Source: Deltaproteobacteria bacterium
Lineage (GTDB): Bacteria > Acidobacteriota > Thermoanaerobaculia > Multivoradales > JAHZIX01
Length of the DNA stretch: 64,000 nt
Direction: 5' to 3'
Assembly: GCA_022601195.1 (NCBI GenBank)
Contig: JAHZIX010000032.1
Span: 1-64,000, forward strand
A model generated the notes under the pieces. The model was not told the DNA's origin, did not search any database, and saw only the letters and a list, made by a program, of their open reading frames with translations. Shown piece by piece: positions 7,356 to 15,350 of the stretch. Numbering within the stretch: the stretch's first letter is position 1; each line of letters begins with the position of its first letter. The position numbers and the translations under genes were made by a program.

Positions 7356-10239
7356 GGTTCTGGTCTCCTGGCGATTCACCACCTCGATCGAGATCGATAG
7401 CAGCCACCAGCCGCCCCAGTAGCTCCCGACAGCTTCCGGCATCCTGCTCCAGCCCGACCTTCTCCAATTCCGCAGCTGCCTGGAACACCTGGGTCAACCC
7501 GTAGGTTCCCGCTGTCCCCACAAGGCGATGGATTTCACCGTTGAAAGTCTTCCACTCCCCTCCCTGGAGAGCTCGCCTCAGGGTGGCTACCTGTTCCGGA
7601 AGGCCGGTTAGATAGCTCTGCCGCAACCGGTCCAGCTCAGCATCCCCTGCGTCATCGGCATCGTCCTCAGCAAGATATTTCGAGATATCTTCTCGACTCG
7701 GCCAGTGGTCATCTGCCGGTTGGGTGCCGTAGGTTCCCCCTCTAGCGAGGAGACGACGCAGCAGACGGTAGAGCTCCTTGAAATCGATCGGCTTGGCCAG
7801 GTAGGCGCTACATCCCGCCGCCAAACACTTCTCCCGATCCCCTCCCATGGCTGCTGCGGTCAGAGCCACGATGGGGGTGCCGACGCCCAACCGCCGCAGC
7901 TCTCGAGTTGCCTCGAGACCATCTAAGACCGGCATCTGCCAATCCATCAAGACGATGTCAAACTTCTCCTGCGCCGCCCGCTGCACGGCTGCCTGGCCGT
8001 CTGCGACGCCGACCCAGCTCATCCCCCAGCGCTGCAACATCTGGCCGCACAGCTGGCGCAGAGACTCCGAATCGTCGGCGATGAGAATGTGTCCACTCAC
8101 CTGGGGAAGCTCCGCCAACAAGGAATACCCTGGCACCGCCTCGTACTCCAATTGGGAGCGGGCCCACTCGGAACAACTTTCCACGGGGATCTGCACTTGG
8201 AACCGCGACCCTTGGCCCGGTTCACTTTCCACGGTGATGGATCCTTGCATCAAGTCCGTCAGCTGCTTGGTGATCGATAGACCCAAGCCAAACCCTCCCC
8301 GCAGCCGACCCTCCGGCTTCTCCAATTGGGTGAACCGTTGAAACAGCCTTTCTTGATCCACCGGTCGGATACCCACTCCCGTGTCTTCTACAACGAAGGT
8401 CAATCGAGTTTCCGCGGGTCCTGACCCTGCGCTTTCCTCCGGTGAGATTTCAGGGCCTGAGGCGTCACTTCGTACCGACAGGGTGACCGTCCCTTCTTCG
8501 GTATATCGAATCGCGTTGCTCAAGAGGTTCGAGAGAATCTGCCGCAGCCGAGTCGGGTCCGCGGTAAAGGACCAGGGCAGGAAGCTATCTGCTCGGATTC
8601 GCAATGTCAGACCCCGTTCCTTGGCCCGCGCTTCAAAGGCAGAGCTCAAATCCGCCAACAACTCCGCTAGCTCACAGCCCTTCACATCCAGGTCTAAACG
8701 GTCCGCCTCAATGCGGCTAATATCCAGTAAATCACCCAGCAGATGGCTCAGATGGGCCCCGTTGGAGCGAATGGTCTTGAGGAAGCCCGCTGCCTCCTCG
8801 GGGGAGGTTCGGTCGGCGGAGAGCAACTCCACATAGCCGAGGATCGCAGCCAGGGGGGTCCGGATCTCATGGCTGATATTCGCCAAGAACCGCGTCTTGG
8901 CCTGGTTCGCGGCATCCGCTTCAGCGACCGCTGACTTGAGTTCCTCGGTACGTAGATCAACTCTCGTTTCAAGTTCCTGAAACGAAGCTCGAAGCTGGTC
9001 CCCCATGCGGTCAAAGGAAGACGCCAGATCGCTGAGCTCACGGATCCTTCCTACCGATACCGGGGGCTGCTTCTCCCCTCGGGCGATTGCCTGGGAAGCC
9101 TCGTTGAGACGCTGGATGGGCCTGGAGATCCAGCGCGAGGTGAGGACTCCAAACAGAAGCGCCAACAGAAAAGCAGCGCCGCACAACCAAATCGTGGCAC
9201 GGGTATTCGCATCGATACTCGCCATGAAATCCGCTTTGGGCAGCGCCACGACAATCAGCCAGTCCAACCCTCGGGGGTCCTGAAGGGGGGCTACATGGAG
9301 GAAATGAGCCTCTCCGTTGATCTCGAAATTCAGCTGCCGGTGACCGTCGATGGCCTCGAGCCCCCCGGACAGGGCCTCCAAATGACGAGTCGTGGACCGA
9401 ATGAGGACTTCACCGCTGTCTACTGCCAAGCGACGGCGCTGCTCCTGACCGCTATCTCCCAACAAGAAGGGAGGCTCGTCGGTGGATGAAGCGATCAGCC
9501 ATCCCCTGCGATCTACGATGAATGTCTCTCCCGTCTGGCCGAGCTCCATGTGGCCGAGAAAATCTCCCACTTGAGCGAGAGTGAACTCCGCCACCAACAC
9601 ACCAGCCAGCCTGCCATCGGGAGCGAAGATGGGCCGGCTCGCCGCAACCGCCAAGCTACCCTCGGCAAAAAAGGGATAAACCTCGGTCCAGGTAGGTCCC
9701 TGGGCCTGGGTAGCAGCTACGAACCAGGGACGTTGCCTAGCATCGAAGCCAGGGGTTGCTTTCAGCTGACGAAGGCGATTTCCGTCGGCGTCGGAGGCGA
9801 ATTCATAGCGCGTTCCACTCACCAAACCTCGCCCCGATTCCACCGGGGTCGAGTCCACTACGGTGGTGCCATCGCGAATTCTTCCAGCGCCGGCAGCTCC
9901 CCCGTGGGGAGAGCCGAAGAAGATGAAGCTAACTTGGTCAAACTCCGCTAGCTGACGGCGAAAATGCCTCCCCAGGGCCAGAGGATCTTGGGGATCGAGC
10001 TCGCCAAGGGCGATGGCGTCCGCGTTCAGCTGGTTGATGCGATGCGGCAGTTCCAGGGTCTGATCCAGAAATTCCCAGATGCGGCTAGCGAGCTCCCGGC
10101 GAAATTGTGCTGAGACCTCGTCGACCGCTTTATGAGAGTTACGAATCGCCAACCAACCGGTCAGGCCGACCGCTGCCATCAGTTGCAGCACGAAGGGGAC
10201 GATAAGGATGAGCCGTAGCGGCAAGCGCCGCCTTCTCAC
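7348..10239 (-). CDS. Hybrid sensor histidine kinase with Cache-like sensor, REC and HPt domains
   Basis: This encodes 963 residues from a GTG at 10239 that overlaps the upstream NFACT-R stop (GTGA). Domains in order: membrane helix (8-30), a large periplasmic Cache-like sensor (about 35-345, with the RPWFVAA and GRLAGVLVAEF segments of dCache domains), second membrane helix (about 349-370), HAMP (370-425), coiled coil, HisKA with His457 (NISHEIRTPL), HATPase (Asn575, DTGVGI, GFGLGLSI), receiver (717-830; Asp766 in LMDWQMP, Lys816) and HPt (His904, HRLVGTAGTYG). It should run a full His-Asp-His relay to the co-transcribed NtrC-type regulator. The ligand is unknown; dCache sensors bind small organic molecules such as amino or organic acids. 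Confidence 0.93.
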   Translation of the reverse strand: MRRRRLPLRLILIVPFVLQLMAAVGLTGWLAIRNSHKAVDEVSAQFRRELASRIWEFLDQTLELPHRINQLNADAIALGELDPQDPLALGRHFRRQLAEFDQVSFIFFGSPHGGAAGAGRIRDGTTVVDSTPVESGRGLVSGTRYEFASDADGNRLRQLKATPGFDARQRPWFVAATQAQGPTWTEVYPFFAEGSLAVAASRPIFAPDGRLAGVLVAEFTLAQVGDFLGHMELGQTGETFIVDRRGWLIASSTDEPPFLLGDSGQEQRRRLAVDSGEVLIRSTTRHLEALSGGLEAIDGHRQLNFEINGEAHFLHVAPLQDPRGLDWLIVVALPKADFMASIDANTRATIWLCGAAFLLALLFGVLTSRWISRPIQRLNEASQAIARGEKQPPVSVGRIRELSDLASSFDRMGDQLRASFQELETRVDLRTEELKSAVAEADAANQAKTRFLANISHEIRTPLAAILGYVELLSADRTSPEEAAGFLKTIRSNGAHLSHLLGDLLDISRIEADRLDLDVKGCELAELLADLSSAFEARAKERGLTLRIRADSFLPWSFTADPTRLRQILSNLLSNAIRYTEEGTVTLSVRSDASGPEISPEESAGSGPAETRLTFVVEDTGVGIRPVDQERLFQRFTQLEKPEGRLRGGFGLGLSITKQLTDLMQGSITVESEPGQGSRFQVQIPVESCSEWARSQLEYEAVPGYSLLAELPQVSGHILIADDSESLRQLCGQMLQRWGMSWVGVADGQAAVQRAAQEKFDIVLMDWQMPVLDGLEATRELRRLGVGTPIVALTAAAMGGDREKCLAAGCSAYLAKPIDFKELYRLLRRLLARGGTYGTQPADDHWPSREDISKYLAEDDADDAGDAELDRLRQSYLTGLPEQVATLRRALQGGEWKTFNGEIHRLVGTAGTYGLTQVFQAAAELEKVGLEQDAGSCRELLGRLVAAIDLDRGGESPGDQNRG

Positions 10240-10673
10240 TCGTCCCCCAATCTCGCTGGCGTGACCTGGACAGTGGTGTACCGCCCTAGGGAGACCTTGC
10301 CCGGGGGTAGGCCCCGGGGTTTCTTCACGTCGCTACACCGGGCGGCGTGAACCGCGACTCTGCCACCATGACGAGCTTTCGAATAGCCGGCAGCCAGAGC
10401 CGCGGCAAAGCGTTGGGTATCACGGGGCAAACGTTGGGCTCCGTCTGGATTGCGGACAACGACATGACTACCGGAAAGGCCAGCAACATGAAACCAGAAG
10501 TCTCTCGGCGAAGCCAAGCGCAAGCTCAAAATGTCATTGTCGGCAGCAGTCTTTCCCACCAAAACGACCCAGCCATCCGGCGATAGACAGCGCCGCGCTA
10601 CGGAGCGCCCCTGCCATAGTCCTTGGTCCGGGTCCGGCGCTGGTGGGGGCGCTCCCCTTCTAGCTGCCGCCAT
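10236..10673 (-). CDS. Stand-alone NFACT-R (DUF814) domain protein
   Basis: The NFACT-R signature is clear: SPDGWVVLVGKTAADND, then DFWFHVAGLSGSHVVVRN, YSKARHGGRVAVHAA and a VKKPRGLPPGKV segment. In full-length RqcH/Tae2 this domain is the C-terminal third; here the N-terminal domains are absent. I take the ATG at 10673 because GGGAGG lies upstream of it (11 bases) and it starts just after the stop of the small membrane-protein frame; an in-frame ATG at 10748 is possible but has no ribosome site. Short NFACT-R proteins occur in bacteria and presumably bind RNA or the 50S-peptidyl-tRNA interface. It overlaps the kinase gene by four bases, though a functional link is not obvious. Confidence 0.8.
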   Translation of the reverse strand: MAAARRGAPPPAPDPDQGLWQGRSVARRCLSPDGWVVLVGKTAADNDILSLRLASPRDFWFHVAGLSGSHVVVRNPDGAQRLPRDTQRFAAALAAGYSKARHGGRVAVHAARCSDVKKPRGLPPGKVSLGRYTTVQVTPARLGDE

Positions 10674-10677
10674 CGCT

Positions 10678-10926
10678 TCAAGTGCCTCCCTCGACTGGCG
10701 AGGAGGAAGCAGGAGCTCCCCAGGGCAAAGCTCGAATGTCTCCCCCATCGGTGGTTAGACAGTAATGCCCCAGGCTCACGACCGTGGTGATGAGGGTTAC
10801 CAGAACGAAGACCGCCAGGAAAGTGAAAACCGCCCATTTCTGCCACTTTGGGTAGCTTCTTGGGGTCGGTGTGTAACTTTCTGGCTGCTCTAGGAGCCCA
10901 ACTGCATTGACTTTGGGTAATTCCAT
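10678..10926 (-). CDS. Small single-pass membrane protein (tentative)
   Basis: The ATG at 10926 gives 82 residues: a 30-residue polar N-terminus, one strong membrane helix (WAVFTFLAVFVLVTLITTVV) and a Pro/Ser-rich tail. There is no clear ribosome site and no recognised family. Support comes from the helix and from its position five bases before the preferred NFACT-R start. It could be spurious. Confidence 0.4.
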   Translation of the reverse strand: MELPKVNAVGLLEQPESYTPTPRSYPKWQKWAVFTFLAVFVLVTLITTVVSLGHYCLTTDGGDIRALPWGAPASSSPVEGGT

Positions 10927-11078
10927 GGTTCTCAAGTATACGGCAGGATTCCGGGTCGAGACAGCCACCTGTCGCTGTGGGCTCTCTCTCCCGGGCTGCC
11001 TAGAGAGTTCAAAAAATGTGCATCCATGGTCAAGGCTCGATAGAAGAGATACAATAAAAAATCATTGAATGGAGTTTC

Positions 11079-11801
11079 ATGACTCATGCCATGCTCAAAA
11101 GCAGGCTGAAAGCGACTCCAGCCTACTTCCTCTTTCGCCGCTGGCAGGCCCATTGGGAGCTCTTCAGCTGGAATCGATCTTGGGCGAAAGGAAAGGCGAC
11201 AGAAGCACCAGCCTTCGCGACTCCTCCCCGGCTCTTCAAACAACTTCTTGTCTCCCGTTATGCCGCCATCTACGATAGTGCCACCTTTATTGAAACCGGA
11301 ACTTTTTTAGGGGACATGGTCTACGCCCAACGGCGTCATTTTCACCGGCTCTTCTCCATCGAAATCGATGAGCCCCTTCACCGTAGGGTTCAACGAAGAT
11401 TCTCGCGCCTCTCGAACATCCATCTTCTCCACGGTGACAGTGGCTCTCTTCTCCCCACGGTACTCCCCAGCCTCCAAGAGCCCTGTCTCTTCTGGCTCGA
11501 TGCTCATGCCATGGGTTCCGCTCAGCAACGCCTATACCCAAAGCCTCCAATTCTGCGAGAGCTCGAAGCGATTCTAAGCAGTGATCTCCAAGATTGTGTC
11601 GTGCTCATCGACGACGCTCGCCTGTTCTTTGAAGGTTCTCCTTTCCCCAGTATCGAGAAAGTGAAAGAAACCGTTCACCACTACCGCCCCGATTGGCAAT
11701 GCGAAGTGCGCGATGACGTCATCCGGGTGCATCGGGCGATGGAAATCACGACTCCCAGTAGCTCTCCAGCTGCACCCCTAAACCGTCCGCGATGCGATTG
11801 A
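11079..11801 (+). CDS. SAM-dependent methyltransferase-like protein
   Basis: This encodes 240 residues from the ATG at 11079, preceded by GGAG at four bases. The Rossmann-like core includes ATFIETGTFLGDMVYAQRR (motif I region), FSIEIDEPLHRRVQRRF (acidic end of strand 2), IHLLHGDSG and CLFWLDAHAMG. The WLDAH motif and overall pattern resemble small class I methyltransferases annotated near glycan genes; the substrate is unknown. Its 3' end overlaps the convergent selenoprotein gene by 56 bases. No operon partner is evident. Confidence 0.75.
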   Translation: MTHAMLKSRLKATPAYFLFRRWQAHWELFSWNRSWAKGKATEAPAFATPPRLFKQLLVSRYAAIYDSATFIETGTFLGDMVYAQRRHFHRLFSIEIDEPLHRRVQRRFSRLSNIHLLHGDSGSLLPTVLPSLQEPCLFWLDAHAMGSAQQRLYPKPPILRELEAILSSDLQDCVVLIDDARLFFEGSPFPSIEKVKETVHHYRPDWQCEVRDDVIRVHRAMEITTPSSSPAAPLNRPRCD

Positions 11802-12291
11802 CGAAAGCGTAGTACGCGGCGACCTGATTGATATCGAGGACCCCTTGGTCCTGGAAGCCGTGCTCTCGCAAGGTAGAGACATCCTCTTCGACCATATTCC
11901 AGGGCTCTCGGGTGAGCTTAGCCACGTAATCCAACATGGCCCGATCTGCGGGATTTAGGTCCGCCTTGCGGTAATCCTCTTGCAAGGCGGACACCAAGGC
12001 TTCATCTTCGACGAGTTTGAGGAGCCCCGCTCCGTGGTGGGCCAGTCAGTAGTGGCATTGATTGATGGAAGAGACCACGACGGCAATCATCTCCCGCTGA
12101 GCTCGACTGAGGGGGGAGCGGCCGCGCATGAGAACCTTATATAGGTCGAAATGGCCCCGGAGGGACGCCGGGTTGAGGCTGTGAATCTTGAGGATGTTGT
12201 CCACTCCACCCCAGGGCTCCGTCATCCGGCCATAGAGCTCTTGAAGACGCCCCTGGGCGCTTTCCTCATCGATGGTTTCGATCCACGCCAT
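11746..12291 (-). CDS. AhpD-like peroxidase-related selenoprotein (UGA = Sec at residue 82)
   Basis: Two same-frame segments (12291-12046 and 12045-11746) are separated only by a TGA at 12048-12046. Read through as selenocysteine they give 181 residues, the normal length of the carboxymuconolactone-decarboxylase/AhpD-like peroxidase-related family (TIGR01926 type). The N-terminus MAWIETIDEE, the VDNILKIHSLNP segment and LSRAQREMIAVVVS lead into INQCHY-UGA-LAHHG, where relatives have C-x-x-C-x-x-H-H. Thus UGA replaces exactly the second catalytic Cys (CxxU). The sequence after it stays family-like to the end (LDYVAKLTREPW, INQVAAYYAFVNRIADGLGV). The ATG at 12291 has AGAGGAG. It follows the MsrA-like gene after 13 bases. 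A pseudogene is much less likely given the exact position and intact remainder. Confidence 0.88.
12018..12048 (-). promoter_or_regulatory. Candidate bacterial SECIS hairpin following the in-frame UGA
   Basis: Twelve bases after the UGA the transcript folds as GGAGC-GGG-GCUCC (12033-12021), a perfect five-base-pair stem with a G-only apical loop. The loop begins about 15-18 bases after the UGA, within the window used by bacterial SECIS elements. The UGA itself (12048-12046) can pair with UCA (12020-12018) to close the base. Confidence 0.65.
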
Positions 12292-12304
12292 AGCTCGACT
12301 CCTC

Positions 12305-12889
12305 TCAGCGACGGCTCTTCAACCGTTGTTTTTGTTCCGGTGTCAGCACCTGTGGCATGGGGCCACCAAAATAGCTCCAGCTATTGAGAGCAATGGCCTG
12401 CTGCTCGGTCAGGTCGAGAGCGTAGATTTCCGGGTAACGGGTCCGCAGCGAATGTTTGGGCTCGATGAACCGAGCCTTTCCTCCCACCACCTCGACGTCC
12501 CCTGGCTCGAGGAGAGATTGGGCTGAATCTCGCGCCTCTTCGTCCGGCACCAATAAGCCGTAGAAGGACTTCTTTCGCTTCAGGGCTTCGGTCAGCTCGA
12601 CCAAATCGGTCACTTCGGGATCAAAATCCACTTGCACGATTTCCCGGCCAGCGAAATGCCCGATGCGGGAAGACAAGACCCCCGGAACCCGGCCCAGGGT
12701 CGCTTCTCCGGTCCAATAGCAATACATGGAGAAGGTGGCGGTCGCTGATGACTCGCCATCAGCCAAAGGGATTTCCCTCCCCTCGGAAGCCGAAAGGAAC
12801 TGCTGGGTGCCTCCGAACAACGAAACCAGACCCAAAGATAGCCCCAACAGAAGAGTCAGGAAAAGCACTTGGGTAGTGGATATTTTCAT
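12305..12889 (-). CDS. Membrane-anchored or periplasmic protein with a divergent MsrA-like fold
   Basis: This encodes 194 residues from the ATG at 12889 (MKISTTQ), with AAGGAG at a suitable distance. A signal or anchor helix covers residues 6-25. The core resembles methionine sulfoxide reductase A: MYCYWTGEATLGRVPGV matches the GCFWxxE...PGV block, with Cys57 in the catalytic position but Tyr in place of the preceding Gly; SSRIGHFAG matches T..GYxGG, and IVQVDFDP matches VVxVxYDP. The family's usual TGHAE segment is missing or altered (GREIVQ). The C-terminal region (IYALDLTEQQAIALNSWSYFGG) is not MsrA-like. It is co-transcribed with the selenoprotein peroxidase, suggesting an extracytoplasmic redox role. 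Sulfoxide reductase activity is uncertain. Confidence 0.65.
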   Translation of the reverse strand: MKISTTQVLFLTLLLGLSLGLVSLFGGTQQFLSASEGREIPLADGESSATATFSMYCYWTGEATLGRVPGVLSSRIGHFAGREIVQVDFDPEVTDLVELTEALKRKKSFYGLLVPDEEARDSAQSLLEPGDVEVVGGKARFIEPKHSLRTRYPEIYALDLTEQQAIALNSWSYFGGPMPQVLTPEQKQRLKSRR

Positions 12890-13000
12890 GGCATCGATCT
12901 CCTTGCAGATTCGCTGAGTACCTCTTGTCACCCTTCATTACGTTGGCCGAGGAGCAAGAGGATGTTCGCAGGAATCTCTTCACCGTTTTCTAGAGACTCT

Positions 13001-13028
13001 GGGTTCTGGATTCTGGGTTCTGGGTTAC
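13001..13028. repeat. Short tandem repeat, seven-base period
   Basis: GGGTTCT, GGATTCT, GGGTTCT, GGGTTAC: four near-identical seven-base units between the MsrA-like gene start and the sulfatase-like gene end. Other short tandem arrays occur at 27442, 46111 and 58556. Confidence 0.7.
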
Positions 13029-13054
13029 CAGCACAGCCATCCTTCGGATGGAAG

Positions 13055-15241
13055 CTAACGCAGTAGCGGCCCCAATAACCTATCTGCTTCGACCCGTTGG
13101 CGTAGGGCTGGGGCAGCTCTCACGGCCTCCCGGACGGCGCGCTGGGCCAAGGCCCGATTGCCCCCCTGCAACTCCAACCGAGCCAACTCGATACGGCCGA
13201 GAGCAAAATCGGACTCTGAGGGCCGACTGAGGACAAACCAATTGCGGGCTCTCGCCAGGTTGCCCAGCTTGAGGTAGATCAAGCCCAGAGAAGCTGCGTG
13301 GGGAAAAGTTCCGTCCGGCACCATCGAAGCCGTTTGCTCAAGATGTTCCGCAGCCTCGGCGTACTGCCCTGCTGAAAATTCGGCGAAAGCCAATCGCGCT
13401 CGATATTGAGGATTCTCAGAATCGATTTCCACAGCTCGCTGGAAGGCCCCTACCGCCTCCTTACCCTTGCCCTGCATGCCCAGTGTGTTGCCTAGGTTCA
13501 CCCAGGCCTCTTCTCGACGAGGCTGCAACCGCAGCAATTCCATCCACTGCTGCTCCGCCTCCGGCAAACGCTTTTCCTGGATGAAGGCATGGGCGAGGGC
13601 GAGTCGAATCTCCGGGCCGTCAGGGTCCAAGGAAACCGCCTTCTCCAGCCGAGCGATGGCCCCTTTGGCATCCCCTCGCTCCAAAAGGGTCGAACCGGAG
13701 CGAGCCAAAGCGAAGGGATTGTTTGGATCTTCCTTCACCACCTGATCGAAGAGGGCGGAGGCGGCCGCGGCATCGCCAGCGGCCAATTTGCCCTCCGCTT
13801 CCCCAAGGGTATTCCACAAATGAAGGCGATCTTTGGGATCCGCCAGCCCCTGGGGAATCGCTTGACGGCTCGAGGCTCCAGCGCCGGTATAACCCAGCGC
13901 CCGTAGCCGTGCGACGGTCTCGGGGTCTCCACTCGCCTGAGAAGATGCTTCCGGTTTGGCCTCCACTTGGCGCATCGACGCTTGCAGCTGGCGCGCCCGT
14001 GGCCGGGCTTCGTCGATGAGGTTCGTCCCTTCGCCGGAGTCCACCGTCAAATCATAGAGCTCCGGCCGGGGTGCCACGATGAGCTTCCAACTATCCTTCC
14101 GAAACGCCGTGAGAGGAGACCATCCATAGGAAATCCAGGGCCTTCGAGTTTCCACGTAGGCTCCGGGAACCTCCTGGGGGCGCCCCTCCAAGGAAGGCAA
14201 CAAGCTCACTCCGTCGGTGTCTTCGAGGGGGGCCAAGTCGAGCAACTCGAGGACCGTCGGGGCCACATCCACCAAGCGAGCCTCTGTTCCTTCCTTGGGG
14301 CTCAATCTCTCCGGCGCATGGAAGATGAGCGGAACCAGAATCGTACTGTCGTAGAGAAAGAAACCGTGGGTCGTTTCACCATGTTCCCCGAGGCTCTCCC
14401 CATGGTCTGCGGCGAAGACCGTGAGCAGCGGAGAGGTCGCCTTCCCGGCTACCCCACGGCGCAGGTCTCCGAGCTGGGAATCCGTGTAGGCGACTTCCCC
14501 ATCGTAGGCTCCCCTGGCACCGGTTCGGCGAAAGGCTTCCGGCGGCTCGTAGGGATCATGGGGATCGAAATAGTGAACCCACATCATCCAGGGTTCCTTC
14601 GCTGTCTCCAGCCAAGCGAGGGCCGCCGCGGTGGTCTCCTTGGCTGAGCGCTCCAGGAGCGGACCGCTGCCCTGGAGGAAGGTGTCGTCGTAGTGTCCGA
14701 ATCCACGATCCAGACCGAATTGGGACGATAGGGGAAAGCCACTAACGAAAGCTGCCGTCGCGTAGCCGGCCCCCTGGAGCCGTTCCGCCAAGGTCCGCGG
14801 TTCCGCGGCCACCAGCTGGCCGTTGTCCCGCACCCCGTGGCGCCTCGGCAGCCAACCAGTCATCAGTGTCGTATGAGCTGGAAGAGTGATGGGAACCGGC
14901 GAAACCGCCGCGGGAAACCTCACTCCCTCAGAGGCGAGGACGTCGATCTCCGGCGTCGGACTCGCCTTGCCGACCCGTCCGGAAGCCCAACCCAAGGCAT
15001 CCGGCCTCAAGGTGTCGATGGTGATCAACAGGACATTCGCTTTCGAAGGGCCAGCCCCCGAAGAAGGACCCTCCGAGGACGAAGAACTTGAGGCAGGAGC
15101 CTTCGAGACACGCGCCGAAGGGCCTCTGGGCTCGACGATTTCCGAAGCCACTCCCTCTGGCCCAAGAATCGATAGGACACCAGCCACCGTCAAACTGGCC
15201 AGGTGGAAACGGGGCCAGGCGGGTCGAGAAAGTGCTTTCAT
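13055..15241 (-). CDS. Sulfatase-like (alkaline phosphatase fold) protein with C-terminal TPRs
   Basis: This encodes 728 residues from the ATG at 15241, with GGGAGG six bases upstream. A signal peptide or anchor is followed by a Ser-rich linker and then the sulfatase-type catalytic domain (about 68-430): NVLLITIDTLRPDALG with the metal-binding Asp and Thr, PITLPAHTTLMTG, and the distal metal motif AADHGESLGEHGETTHG. The sulfatase signature C/S-x-P-x-R-x4-TG is here T-L-P-A-H-x4-TG, so the nucleophile should be Thr and no formylglycine is expected. About 250 C-terminal residues are TPRs (AWVNLGNTLGMQGKGKEAVGAF). It may act on phosphoesters or transfer phospho-groups outside the cytoplasm. It follows a metalloprotease gene; a paralogue lies at 22855. 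Confidence 0.85.
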   Translation of the reverse strand: MKALSRPAWPRFHLASLTVAGVLSILGPEGVASEIVEPRGPSARVSKAPASSSSSSEGPSSGAGPSKANVLLITIDTLRPDALGWASGRVGKASPTPEIDVLASEGVRFPAAVSPVPITLPAHTTLMTGWLPRRHGVRDNGQLVAAEPRTLAERLQGAGYATAAFVSGFPLSSQFGLDRGFGHYDDTFLQGSGPLLERSAKETTAAALAWLETAKEPWMMWVHYFDPHDPYEPPEAFRRTGARGAYDGEVAYTDSQLGDLRRGVAGKATSPLLTVFAADHGESLGEHGETTHGFFLYDSTILVPLIFHAPERLSPKEGTEARLVDVAPTVLELLDLAPLEDTDGVSLLPSLEGRPQEVPGAYVETRRPWISYGWSPLTAFRKDSWKLIVAPRPELYDLTVDSGEGTNLIDEARPRARQLQASMRQVEAKPEASSQASGDPETVARLRALGYTGAGASSRQAIPQGLADPKDRLHLWNTLGEAEGKLAAGDAAAASALFDQVVKEDPNNPFALARSGSTLLERGDAKGAIARLEKAVSLDPDGPEIRLALAHAFIQEKRLPEAEQQWMELLRLQPRREEAWVNLGNTLGMQGKGKEAVGAFQRAVEIDSENPQYRARLAFAEFSAGQYAEAAEHLEQTASMVPDGTFPHAASLGLIYLKLGNLARARNWFVLSRPSESDFALGRIELARLELQGGNRALAQRAVREAVRAAPALRQRVEADRLLGPLLR

Positions 15242-15274
15242 TGCGGACCTCCCATGGGAGCTAGACGCTACCAG

Positions 15275-15303
15275 AAATCGAAACGGCGCCCCGAAGGGCG
15301 CCG
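15275..15303 (-). terminator. Terminator of the metalloprotease gene
   Basis: On the minus strand CGGCGCCC-TTCG-GGGCGCCG forms a perfect eight-base-pair stem capped by a UUCG tetraloop (15303-15284), followed by TTTCGATTT. It lies 48 bases past the protease stop and 35 bases before the next gene start. Confidence 0.75.
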
Positions 15304-15350
15304 CAAGAAACGAACCGCTATCCGAAGCTATACAGCTTCAGAGACCTTCT

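Noticed and set aside
11746-12291. Treating the AhpD-like gene as a pseudogene with a premature stop
   Set aside because: The stop is UGA, sits exactly on a catalytic Cys codon, the downstream frame is fully conserved, and a SECIS-like hairpin follows.
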